From Streptomyces violascens (GTDB taxonomy: Bacteria; Actinomycetota; Actinomycetes; Streptomycetales; Streptomycetaceae), in assembly GCF_014649955.1 (NCBI RefSeq), contig NZ_BMUA01000008.1, positions 233,373-297,372 of the forward strand: DNA of 64,000 bases, in the 5' to 3' direction. A program made the position numbers and the translations under genes. Of the stretch, positions 33,622 through 41,422 are shown piece after piece (position 1 is the stretch's first letter; every line of letters starts with the position of its first letter). Below the pieces are notes generated by a model that had not been told where the DNA came from, did not search any database, and saw only the letters and a program-made list of their open reading frames with translations.

Positions 33622-34739
33622 TGCACCACACCCCCGCCCCCTACGAGGACGACGACCTGGACGACCTGCCCCCGCCCCAGCCCGTGCACTACGCCGAGCA
33701 AGCCCTGCTCGGCGCGCTCCTCCTCGACCCGCACCGCCGCGCCGACATTGGCCCGCTGGACGCCGCCCACTTCAGCAACCACACCCACGGCGCCCTCTTC
33801 GCCGCCATGCACGCCCTACCGGCGCCCGATCCCGAGACCCACCGCACCACCCCGGCCTGGCTGAACAGAGTGCTGGACGCCGCCCGCCCCCAAGCACCGG
33901 GGCTGACCCCCTCCTACCTCCACACACTCATCCAGGTCTGCCCCTGGCCCCAGCACGCACCGGCGTACGCGCGGATGATCCGCGCCGATCACGCCCGCCG
34001 GATGCTGCACTGGCACGCCGAACGCCTGGCCCACACCGCGTCCGATCCCACCCTGCCCAACCCGGCCACCACCACCCTGGTCCAGGCCGAGACGCTCGGA
34101 CAGTTCCTGGAGACACTCTCCGGACAGTTCACCCCGCACCCCGGTTCACTGCCACGCACCCCACTGCCTGAGCCTCCCCCGCGAGACAGCGGCGAGGACG
34201 CCCTGGACGACGAACGGGCGCTGCTCGCCACAGCGACCGCGCACCCCACCGAGATCAAGGACATGCGGTGGCTCCAGCCCGAGGACTTCGCACTGCCGCT
34301 GCACGCCGCGCTGTGGCAGTGCCTGACCTCACTGGTACACCGCGGGGAACCCGTCGATCCTGTCACCGTGCTGTGGGAGGCCCAGCACCGCCATCTCCTC
34401 GCCGACGGCCTCACCCCCACCGACCTGATGGCGCTCGTCTCCACCCCCACCGGCTCCCCCGAATACTGGGGGGAGAAAGTCCTTGAGCGCGCCCTGCTCG
34501 CCCGCGCCCACCACGTCGCCACCCGCATCATCACCTACACCCAGGACCCGGCCAACACGCCCCACCAGCTGATCACCGGCAGCCGCCGCGCCCTGGCCGA
34601 CCTGACCTCCCTACGCACCCGCTGGCAGCACACCACCACCCCTCCACCGCAGGCGGGGCGTACACCCCGCACCCCGGCGGCCACCCGAGCCGGACCGCCC
34701 CCGCGAACCGCCGCACCCACAGCCCGAGCAACCCGCTGA
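33621..34739 (+). CDS. Protein with two DnaB-N-like domains, no helicase core
   Basis: The 372-residue protein contains two helical DnaB N-terminal-like domains: VHYAEQALLGALLLDPHRRADIGPL with HFSNHTHGALFAAMHAL, then DDERALLATATAHPTEIKDMRWLQPEDFALPLHAALWQCL with EPVDPVTVLWEAQHR. There is no Walker A or RecA-like ATPase after them; the C-terminus is a Pro/Thr/Arg tail. It could bind primase or a replicative helicase for element replication. It starts at 33621 sharing a base with the methyltransferase stop (TGATG), forming a three-gene unit. Confidence 0.7.
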   Translation: MHHTPAPYEDDDLDDLPPPQPVHYAEQALLGALLLDPHRRADIGPLDAAHFSNHTHGALFAAMHALPAPDPETHRTTPAWLNRVLDAARPQAPGLTPSYLHTLIQVCPWPQHAPAYARMIRADHARRMLHWHAERLAHTASDPTLPNPATTTLVQAETLGQFLETLSGQFTPHPGSLPRTPLPEPPPRDSGEDALDDERALLATATAHPTEIKDMRWLQPEDFALPLHAALWQCLTSLVHRGEPVDPVTVLWEAQHRHLLADGLTPTDLMALVSTPTGSPEYWGEKVLERALLARAHHVATRIITYTQDPANTPHQLITGSRRALADLTSLRTRWQHTTTPPPQAGRTPRTPAATRAGPPPRTAAPTARATR

Positions 34740-35563
34740 ACCACCCCGCTCCGGCCAGCAGACCGAGCCACCTCACCGATGAAACTCCGGCAGCCCTCTG
34801 TTCCACGCCAGATTGCCGTCTAATCAAGCGGTTGCCGATGGGGACTGCACGCAACGCCGTCAGATCCCGTGCACGTCAAGATCTCCAGCAAGCCACGCTC
34901 GGTGTCGAGGACAGCGCCAAGACCAACCACGAGGTCGTTGCGGAGCTGGGTGAGCTGATCGTGACCGGCTTCGTCGCGATAGTCGGACCCCTGTCGATCG
35001 GGCATGGCAGCATCCTTCTTCCTGGAGGTTCACGGCCTACACAGTTAAGAGGCGCGAAGGGCCGCCAGCGTGAACCCCTGAGGTGAACGCATTTAGGTGT
35101 GGTCGCGACCGAGCGCTTCAGGTGGCGGGTGAGTGGCCGAGTTGGTTGTGACCTCGCTTCCGTGACGACTGCGCCAGAAGCAGTCGAACTGGGTAACGTA
35201 GCCACGTAACAGCCCTACCCGCGGTGCAGCGCGACCAACAGCCACGCGGCTTACGCCCGTACGCCGCCTGCCACGACCAAGGTGGCGGGCGGCGTACGGA
35301 CGCGCGGCTGCTGGGTGGCAGGTTGAGGAGCGGGTCCCGCCCTGGGGGAGGGGAGAGCCGGGGGGGGTGGGGCCCGCGCAGGCGTGTTGGGGGTATCGGG
35401 TGGCCTGCCTACCCCGGTCGGCAGCGACGCCGTCCGAGGTGTTCCTGGGGGCAGCCTCCCACGTGCACCGCGCGTAGAGCGCCGCGCGGTTCCGGGCAAG
35501 CTCACTCGTCCGTCCACCCGTGTTTGCCCGATGCGGAATCCCTTGTGGCTATGCGTCGCCCTG
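34740..35563. other. Intergenic stretch without a convincing gene
   Basis: Short open frames here are Arg/Pro-rich or patternless. A 61-codon minus-strand frame at 34820-35005 (DYRDEAGHDQLTQLRNDLVVGLG) has a helix-like composition but no match I recognise. The most definite object is a strong hairpin at 35259-35297. The stretch may hold eroded element sequence. Confidence 0.5.
35259..35297 (-). terminator. Strong hairpin, possible terminator of the original STAS gene
   Basis: GTACGCCGCCTGCCAC pairs with GTGGCGGGCGGCGTAC (one G-T pair) across a 7-base loop. It lies about 270 bp past the original stop of the STAS gene, read on the minus strand. There is no U-tract, as is common in Streptomyces. 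Confidence 0.45.
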
Positions 35564-35602
35564 TTACTCGAATCCATCAACGAGGAGACGGTGCACCCCA
35601 AC
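35564..35602 (-). pseudogene. Separated 3' end of the STAS gene
   Basis: Read on the minus strand this encodes VGVHRLLVDGFE followed by TAA. It continues exactly in frame from RILRL at 36762 once the IS630 element and one TA copy are removed. It is the displaced C-terminus of the STAS protein. Confidence 0.8.
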
Positions 35603-35694
35603 TACTGAGTTTTTCGTTAGTTCTGTGGGTGCAGGGGCTGCGGGGGTGTGAGGATGCTGGCCTGTCTTGCGAGTCTGCGTCTGTTGTCTCTGAG

Positions 35695-36177
35695 GTGTCC
35701 GTTCTGCCGCTCACGCGACCGCAGTTGGCCGAGGCCCGTCGTATGCGCGCGGTCGAGTTGTTCGAGCAGGGACGTCCTCAATCCGAGGTCGCACGGATGG
35801 TGGGGATGCATCCGGAGAGCGTGCGGCGGTGGAAACGCCTGTGGGAGCAGGGCGGGGCCCAAGCGCTGCGGCGACGGTCGGCCACGGGACGGCCGCCCAA
35901 GCTGGATGATGCCCAAGTCGGGGTGGTCCGGGCCGCGTTGGAACAGGGTGCTCAGGCGCACGGGTTCGAGGCGGACTTGTGGACCCTGGAGCGGGCCGGA
36001 GTGGTGGTTGAGCGGGTGACCGGGGTGAAGCTGGCGCGAGCGTCGGTGTGGCGGCTGCTGACTGGACGGCTGGGGTGGAGTCTGCAGCGGCCCAGACGCC
36101 AGGCCGTCGAGCGGGACGACTCGGAGATCGCCCGATGGGTCGCCCAGGAATGGCCGCGCATCAAAAAGGGGCGGTGA
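35695..36177 (+). CDS. IS630 transposase, N-terminal (DNA-binding) part
   Basis: The 160 residues form paired HTH domains that bind the terminal repeats: RAVELFEQGRPQSEVARMVGMHPESVRRWKRLWEQGG and GFEADLWTLERAGVVVERVTGVKLARASVWRLL. The frame stops at 36177, just after an AAAAAGGGG run at about 36164-36172. The catalytic domain continues in the -1 frame. I chose GTG 35695 over much longer upstream frames that cross the inverted repeat. A fused product would need ribosomal frameshifting on the A5G4 run. Confidence 0.8.
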   Translation: MSVLPLTRPQLAEARRMRAVELFEQGRPQSEVARMVGMHPESVRRWKRLWEQGGAQALRRRSATGRPPKLDDAQVGVVRAALEQGAQAHGFEADLWTLERAGVVVERVTGVKLARASVWRLLTGRLGWSLQRPRRQAVERDDSEIARWVAQEWPRIKKGR

Positions 36178-36749
36178 AGAAACGTGCCTGGATCGTGTTC
36201 TTCGACGAATCGGGCGTGTCGCTGCTGCCTCAGGTCCGCCGCACCTATGCGCCCCGCGGCCGCACCCCCGTGCTGCGGCACCGGCTGAACTGGAAACGCG
36301 CCGGGATGGCCGCTGCGCTGGGCTACCACGCCGCTGACCCCGGGCGTGGCCCGCGGCTGTGCTTCCACCTCAAGCCGGGCAGCTACGACACCGCCTCGTT
36401 GATCGAAGTGCTGGAACAGGTCAAATCCTTCTACGCCGGTGAGCCGGTGGTGCTGGTGTGGGACGGGCTGTCCGCGCACTGGAGCCGGGACATGCGGGCC
36501 TGGGCGGCGGACCAGGACTGGCTGACACTGGAGCGGCTGCCCGCCTACGCACCCGAACTCAACCCCGTGGAACTACTCTGGTCGGCCATCAAGACCCGCG
36601 AGCTCGCCAACCTCGCCGGCGACCACCTGGCCGATGTCGCCGACGCCGCCGAACGCGGCATCCACCGCGTCTGCTCCAACAGCCAACTCCCGTGGTCCTT
36701 CCTCACTCACACCGGACTAACCATCCACCCCAAAACACCACAGAACTAA
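36150..36749 (+). CDS. IS630 transposase, DDE catalytic part
   Basis: This frame holds the DDE triad: first Asp in IVFFDESGVSLLPQVRRTYAP, second Asp in VVLVWDGLSAHWS, and the Glu in YAPELNPVELLWSAIKTRE. It overlaps the N-terminal frame by 28 bp. Either a -1 frameshift at the A5G4 run joins the parts, or translation reinitiates at ATG 36150. The domain is full length, so the transposase should be active if fused. Confidence 0.82.
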   Translation: MAAHQKGAVKKRAWIVFFDESGVSLLPQVRRTYAPRGRTPVLRHRLNWKRAGMAAALGYHAADPGRGPRLCFHLKPGSYDTASLIEVLEQVKSFYAGEPVVLVWDGLSAHWSRDMRAWAADQDWLTLERLPAYAPELNPVELLWSAIKTRELANLAGDHLADVADAAERGIHRVCSNSQLPWSFLTHTGLTIHPKTPQN

Positions 36750-37046
36750 CGAAAAACTCAGTAAGCGGAGTATCCGCTGAACGGGCTGGGATACGTGGAT
36801 CACTCTGCTGCGTCCGCCCACCACGCGAGCGTGACGCTGGTGGACGAGTAGGACAGTGATCCCGGAAGAGTCGATGAAGCTGACCTCTGAGAGGTCGAGT
36901 TCCACGCGTCGGTGCAGCAGAGGAGTCAGGGCGGCCCGCAGCCTTGGGGCTGTCTCGATGTCGAGATCTCCCTGCACACGGACGAGGACGGCATCGAGCC
37001 CGTCCACGACGGCGAGGTGCAGCGGTTGGTGTGCGGCTGCATCCAT
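36717..37046 (-). CDS. STAS-domain anti-sigma-factor antagonist, 3' end replaced by the IS
   Basis: The protein now reads 109 residues. The first 95 are a clean STAS domain (VDGLDAVLVRVQGDLDIETAPRLRAALTPLL, then VELDLSEVSFIDSSGITVLLVHQRHA with the phosphorylatable Ser). Such proteins are phosphorylated by a kinase and release sigma factors when dephosphorylated. The last 14 residues are translated from the IS end. Removing the IS and one TA restores the tail VGVHRLLVDGFE with a stop at 35564-35566. The host protein had about 107 residues and may still fold. Confidence 0.85.
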   Translation of the reverse strand: MDAAAHQPLHLAVVDGLDAVLVRVQGDLDIETAPRLRAALTPLLHRRVELDLSEVSFIDSSGITVLLVHQRHARVVGGRSRVIHVSQPVQRILRLLSFSLVLWCFGVDG

Positions 37047-37057
37047 CCCTGTGCCTC

Positions 37058-37092
37058 TCTGAGTACGACATGCTTGTAAGTGTGTACTCAGA
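37058..37092 (-). promoter_or_regulatory. Inverted repeat upstream of the STAS gene
   Basis: TCTGAGTAC (37058-37066) and GTACTCAGA (37084-37092) form a perfect 9-bp inverted repeat around a 17-bp centre. The repeat begins 12 bp upstream of the STAS start codon. It may be an operator or part of a leader hairpin; which is unknown. Confidence 0.4.
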
Positions 37093-37352
37093 GTAGTGAT
37101 TCCTCGCGAGAGCGACAGGCGGAACCATCTGGGCAGTGGCGGCTGGGACGAACTCAGCTGGAGGACGGTGACGACTCAACGCGGCGAGGAGAGCTCCAGT
37201 TCATGACGAGCCAACGTATCGATTCGCAGGTGAACTCGGCGCTGAAGCAGGTGAGTTAACGGCTTCCCGGAGCGCGGGGAGGGGGCTCGCGCGCCTGACC
37301 GCGTATGCCGGAAACTCACCCCGCCTTGTGTTGCCTGAGCGATGCTGAGGAC

Positions 37353-37621
37353 ATGACGTCCCTTCAGGTCGCTCCTGGACTGGTCCTGGATCAGGTGTGG
37401 GAGCGGTTCGATCCAAGGGTCTTCCTGCGGGGATCCGCGCCGGTCACGAAGGTCCAGGCCGCGTTCCGCTCTGCCTACGGCCTGCCTCGGGTTGACGCGG
37501 TCGCGGTCGGCACGGACAACGTCGACCACCTGCGGGAGCTGACCGAGCCCTGGCGTGCGAGGTAGACGAGCACGTGGTCCAGGACTACCGGCAGCTCCTC
37601 AAAGCCCGTCAGCCTGCCTGA
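37353..37621 (+). pseudogene. Aldo/keto reductase C-terminal remnant with frameshift
   Basis: VDAVAVGTDNVDHLRELTE matches the end of the aldo/keto-reductase barrel (cofactor-binding VGTDxxDHLRE). The natural ending ACEVDEHVVQDYRQLLKARQ follows only in another frame, after a shift at about 37546-37552. The catalytic Tyr/Lys region is absent. The fragment overlaps the end of the convergent phosphotransferase gene by 13 bp. Confidence 0.55.
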
Positions 37622-38448
37622 AGTTCCTGCACCATCTGCTCCGCTGTCTTCCGTGCGAGGGCCAGGCGGGGGTCGTCGGGATCAGCGTAGGGACCAAGGA
37701 CCTTCGCGGCGACGAACAGCATCATCAGCTTGCCGTCCCGGCTCGCCAGATCATTGCGCCGCTCGGTGCGGACGCGGTCGGCCAGAGGCGGGACGGCAAG
37801 GGAAGCCGCCCACAGATTCGCTGCATCCAGGCCGCGCGGTGCCATGCCCCAGTCCTCCCAGTCGAACACGCAGAACACCGGCGCCGTCACATTCGCCCAG
37901 TTGAGATCCGCATGGGCTGGACGCCAATCGGTCACCGCCGTATCGATCCCGGGGAAAACACTGTGGATCGTGGCCGTGACCAGTTCCTGCGTGAGGGTCT
38001 CAGTATCCGGTGTCGCGATCCGGTTCGTGCACTGCGCAGCGAGGGCCTCCAGCGAGGCATTCAGCGAGGCCCACCACTCCTCGGCCAGTCCCGGATCCTT
38101 GGCCACCACGGCGCTCCCCACCGGGGCACCCGGCAGCAGTCCTGTCTCGTCCGCCCGCCAGATCACCGGCTCCGCCTCGTCCCGCCACGCGACACCGGCG
38201 AGCCAGGCCGGCTTGGCGATCCCGCGCAGGGCCTCCGCGGACGCGGTGCCGTCCCCGCCCTGAACCCCGATCCGATCCAGCCCACGCCGCTCGATACGCA
38301 CCCACGTCTCGCGGTCCGTACGCGCCCCCACAGACCGGCGCTTACGCACCACCGTCTCGCGGTCGAGGCGTACCCCCAGCATTCGCTCCACACGGTCCAG
38401 TACGGCTTCCACAGGCTCTTTACGCAGATCCACCGAACGCAGCGTCAT
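37609..38448 (-). CDS. Aminoglycoside-phosphotransferase-like kinase
   Basis: The 279-residue protein carries a kinase catalytic loop of the APH/HPH class (WRPAHADLNWANVTAPVFCV, the HxDLxxxN pattern) and the metal-binding FDWEDWGMAPRGLDAANL. A loose P-loop region precedes it. Such enzymes phosphorylate small hydroxylated molecules; the substrate here is unknown and resistance should not be assumed. I start at MTLRSVDLRK (ATG 38446-38448) rather than the upstream extension to 38514. Confidence 0.82.
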   Translation of the reverse strand: MTLRSVDLRKEPVEAVLDRVERMLGVRLDRETVVRKRRSVGARTDRETWVRIERRGLDRIGVQGGDGTASAEALRGIAKPAWLAGVAWRDEAEPVIWRADETGLLPGAPVGSAVVAKDPGLAEEWWASLNASLEALAAQCTNRIATPDTETLTQELVTATIHSVFPGIDTAVTDWRPAHADLNWANVTAPVFCVFDWEDWGMAPRGLDAANLWAASLAVPPLADRVRTERRNDLASRDGKLMMLFVAAKVLGPYADPDDPRLALARKTAEQMVQELQAG

Positions 38449-38527
38449 ACGGCAGAACGTACCAAGCCCCCCGCCAGAGCCGAATTCAAAGATCCTTATC
38501 AGGGTCTGCTGCACGATCGGTATGGGT

Positions 38528-38663
38528 GCGGCTCTTTTGCAGTGAGATCGCCGGTCAGGTCAGGAACTCATGGCCGTGCCTCCCGCTGCTCGATCCACGA
38601 CGATCGAGCAACCCACCCCCGGTCGGTAATCATGCAGGCCATGGCTCGCTGCAAAAGAGCCGC
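38528..38663. mobile_element. MITE-like element with 19-bp terminal inverted repeats
   Basis: GCGGCTCTTTTGCAGTGAG (38528-38546) pairs with CTCGCTGCAAAAGAGCCGC (38645-38663), with one mismatch in 19. The 98 bp between hold a second hairpin (TGCTCGAT and ATCGAGCA) and no ORF. This is the build of a non-autonomous miniature element. No target duplication is evident and the parent transposase is not in the window. Confidence 0.5.
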
Positions 38664-38909
38664 GCTCCGCGGAGTCCACGCACTACGACCAAGTCCTCGG
38701 CGCTGGCTGGCCGATGAGTATGGGCCGCCGAGGGCGACGCAGAGGATCCGTAGGCACCCGTTCGATGCGTCCCCCACATCGGTGAATATTCCACTTGCGC
38801 TCGCAGAGGCTGAAAACACGCTGGTCAGAGGCTCATAGGGCAGAGGATGTTGGATTCCGAAACGACGTTCTTGAACCTCGGTGCAGCTTCAGACCAGGAG
38901 AGGAACAAC

Positions 38910-39263
38910 ATGAAGAACACGCCTCTGGTTCGCAGGGCCGCCCTCGCGGCTGGCGCCGCACTTCTCACCGTCAGCCTCGCCCCCGCCGCCAGCGCGGCGG
39001 CACCCACCCAGGTCCGTGTGCCCGTGAATGTCTGGGCCAGTGATGTCAACACCCACGCAGACCCCTACACCACCTCGCCGGTCACTGGCCAGGTAGGCCC
39101 CGGCGCCATCGAAGCCGTCTGCCAGGCGACCGGCGGCAGCGTCTCCTACGGCTCCTACTACAACTACTGGTGGGCGCAGCTCGACAACGGCAGTTGGGTC
39201 TCCGACATCTTCATCTCCGGCGGCAACAACGACGAGCCGGTGCCGGGCATCCCGTTCTGCTGA
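38910..39263 (+). CDS. Small secreted protein, probable SH3-like
   Basis: The 117-residue precursor has a signal peptide (VRRAALAAGAALLTVSLAPAASAAAP). The mature part (VRVPVNVWASDVNTHADPYTTSPVTGQVGPGAIEAVCQATGG ... YNYWWAQLDNGSWVSDIFISGG) resembles a bacterial SH3 domain, with two Cys that could form a disulphide. Similar short secreted SH3 proteins are common in Streptomyces. The ATG at 38910 has AGGAGAGG upstream. A strong terminator hairpin follows 17 bp after the stop. Confidence 0.8.
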   Translation: MKNTPLVRRAALAAGAALLTVSLAPAASAAAPTQVRVPVNVWASDVNTHADPYTTSPVTGQVGPGAIEAVCQATGGSVSYGSYYNYWWAQLDNGSWVSDIFISGGNNDEPVPGIPFC

Positions 39264-39279
39264 CATCGTCCGACCGCCT

Positions 39280-39313
39280 GGGGTGCTGGTCCGTCGCAAC
39301 GGACCAGCACCCC
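39280..39313 (+). terminator. Factor-independent-type hairpin
   Basis: GGGGTGCTGGTCCGT pairs perfectly with ACGGACCAGCACCCC around the CGCA loop, 17 bp after the stop of the small secreted protein. There is no T-tract, typical of Streptomyces terminators. Confidence 0.75.
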
Positions 39314-40227
39314 AGCTGCCCTGCTTCACCGCGCAGTTCCCGCCCCGGTCCGAGGCGTGCAGGGCGAGGCTGACCTTGTGCGAGCGGGTCGAGCAAGCGC
39401 GTACTGACCTGGAAGCCGGGCTTCTTCTTGGCCTTCAGGGGCTTCTTGCAGACAGAGCCCTTCTTGGCTATCGCTCCTCACCCCCCGTTGCCTCCTGTCC
39501 AAAACGGTAGAAGCAACCAGCTGCCGCCAGCCCACCGGCACGAAAGCCCAGCTCAGCCAGCCCTCAACCAGTCACTCGGGAGGAGCCGCACCCGATCGGT
39601 ATCGTCCCCAACTTTGTCGCCGCAAAGCCGCACTACATCCTCGGCAAACCATGGAGCCACCGCTGGCGGATGCACAGCGCCCCGCCCCAGCCTAGGTCGC
39701 GGAGGAACGTCGCAAACCCGACACTCCAAACAGCGATAACCTTCCCTGTGATTCAGGTCACATTGAAATTGAGCCGAAGGTAGCCACCTAGCTCGCCCCG
39801 AGACGGATACCGCAGAGACAGCGTTCATACCAACACTGCCCGTGCCTGGCTCAATCGCTGCCGGTGCCGTGCTGTGGCACCCAGCGCAACGACAGCGCGT
39901 CAGAGGAGCAGCCCGCGCCCGTCTTTGAGGCTCGGTTAGGGGTGTTGTCACACAGCGAGATGCGTGCAGGACCGCCCGCATCCTGCTCACAGACCGGTGC
40001 CTCGAGACGACCCAGGGGCCTCAGCCCGACAGTACCCACGAGCTTTCGCGATGAGCGGCTGGGCACCTTACCTACCGGCACTGACAGCGGGTCATTTCCG
40101 CCGCGATAGTGATCGTTGTTGCGCGCCTTCGTCGCTGCTTGCATGACCTCTGCCCCGACCGGCGGGCCCATGTTCTCGTTCGTCGCGCTGGGGCACACAC
40201 TCCCTCTGCGCAACGGAAGGTTCCGCC
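39314..40227. other. Long non-coding stretch before the cas operon
   Basis: About 910 bp without a credible gene. Open frames on both strands are short, basic and patternless. The last 40 bp carry the ribosome-binding site of cas7. The cas promoter is expected here, but I cannot place it with confidence. Confidence 0.5.
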
Positions 40228-41418
40228 ATGAAAGATGTCTACGAACGGTTGCTGGACGCTGCGAGCCTGCGGTCTGCAGACGGCGCGATTCGTATCACCG
40301 CGCATTACGAACCGCTGGCCGGCGTCGGAACGCCTGTGTCCCCTCCGACGGTGAAGGGGAGGGAGACGAACGCCGCCGCCCATCTTGTCGAGCGGCGGTA
40401 CGTGGACGGCCTTGCGACCTCGGTCGTTCTTCTCGACCAGCCGCAGTCACAAGCCAACCGGTGCGAAACCGCTCTGCTGGACGCGATTCGGCGGCAGGCC
40501 GCGTTCATTCCGCATCTGGAGATGGCGACCGAGTCTCTGGGGGTGCCGGTGCGAATGACTAGCCTGGAAGCCCCCCATCGCTCGCGAGATGCGTACTTCC
40601 GAGACTCTGTCGACGGTGCGGGCGTTGCCTTCGATGCAACGGAGCCGGGTATGACTCTGCGCGATGCCTGCCCCGGCGACATGAGCGGGTATCTACGTGA
40701 GGCCCCGACTGATCTCATTTACGGAGCGTGGGATTCGCACCGCAAGCGTCGTATCCAGGTGAAGATCCCCCGCGCCTATCGGTCCGAGATGATCGGCATC
40801 AAGCCGCTGGTCGGTGTCCGGGGAGCTGGGCGTTTCGACCGTCTCAACCTGGCGGGAGAGACGGTCCAGTTGACCGAGACCGGCTGGATTCCCTCGCCCG
40901 CCGAGAAGCCGAAGGCGGGCGTCAAGACGGCGCGCATGTCGGAGCTCGGGCACGGCATGATTCCGCCCTCGGAGGGGCTGGGCGGCGTCTCGGTCACCTC
41001 CGTACAGCGCAGCGCCTCGCTGAGCCTGGCGAAACTGGCGATGCTGCGCTTCGGTCCCGTCAGCGACGAGCTGACGCAGGCTGCACGGGCCCTGGTGGCC
41101 GCTATTGCCCTCCTGGGCGACCGGCTCGCCTTCGCTGCCCCTGCCCTGCACCTGCGCTCTGGTTGCGAACTGCTGTTGGTGTCCGAGCGCATCGATTGGG
41201 TCCAGCGCGGCCGTGACGGGAAGCCGGTGCTCGATGCGCTGGAGCTGTCCACTCACGAAGAGGCGTTGGAGCTGTTCGAGATCGCACGCGATCGAGCCCA
41301 TGCGGCGGGCGTGCAGTGGGCGACCGAACCGTTGATCTTGCACCCCAACCCGAGCCTTCAGCAGGCGATCGACAAGTCGTATGTAATCGCCGGGGTCGGC
41401 GAAGCCGAGAGCGAGTGA
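40228..41418 (+). CDS. csb1: Type I-G Cas7 (Csb1/GSU0053 family)
   Basis: The 396-residue protein should form the backbone of the Cascade complex along the crRNA. The family marker is TDLIYGAWDSHRKRRIQVKIPRAYRSEMIGIKPL, preceded by HLVERRYVDGLATSVVLLDQPQSQANRCETALL. It heads the interference operon and is followed 4 bp later by csb2. The ATG at 40228 follows an AAGG motif. Type I-G is the current name for I-U. Confidence 0.9.
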   Translation: MKDVYERLLDAASLRSADGAIRITAHYEPLAGVGTPVSPPTVKGRETNAAAHLVERRYVDGLATSVVLLDQPQSQANRCETALLDAIRRQAAFIPHLEMATESLGVPVRMTSLEAPHRSRDAYFRDSVDGAGVAFDATEPGMTLRDACPGDMSGYLREAPTDLIYGAWDSHRKRRIQVKIPRAYRSEMIGIKPLVGVRGAGRFDRLNLAGETVQLTETGWIPSPAEKPKAGVKTARMSELGHGMIPPSEGLGGVSVTSVQRSASLSLAKLAMLRFGPVSDELTQAARALVAAIALLGDRLAFAAPALHLRSGCELLLVSERIDWVQRGRDGKPVLDALELSTHEEALELFEIARDRAHAAGVQWATEPLILHPNPSLQQAIDKSYVIAGVGEAESE

Positions 41419-41422
41419 CCCG

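Larger units (their letters stand above)
35605..36761 (+). mobile_element. IS630-family insertion sequence, complete
   Basis: The ends are perfect inverted repeats: CTGAGTTTTTCGTTAGTTCT at 35605 and its reverse complement finishing at 36761. They are flanked by a duplicated TA (35603-35604 and 36762-36763), the IS630/Tc1-mariner target. The element is 1,157 bp and carries the transposase in two overlapping frames. Because the ends, TA duplication and catalytic acids are all intact, the insertion appears recent. It landed in the 3' end of a STAS-domain gene. Confidence 0.93.

Noticed and set aside
34820..35005. Minus-strand 61-codon frame as a transposase remnant
   Set aside because: No DDE motif or inverted repeat. 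The composition alone is not enough.
35084..35230. tRNA-Ser-like sequence (GAGTGGCCGAG) as an ICE attachment site
   Set aside because: No cloverleaf can be folded from the flanks, and no integrase or direct repeats accompany it.
35224..35694. Upstream extension of the transposase frame to 35224
   Set aside because: It would cross the left inverted repeat of the IS and host DNA. The protein part before 35695 has no transposase features.
37609..38448. Aminoglycoside resistance gene
   Set aside because: The fold is APH-like but sequence is too distant to claim a substrate, and there is no resistance context.
39314..40227. Several 60-145 codon frames before the cas operon
   Set aside because: They are basic, patternless, overlap each other on both strands and have no ribosome-binding site.
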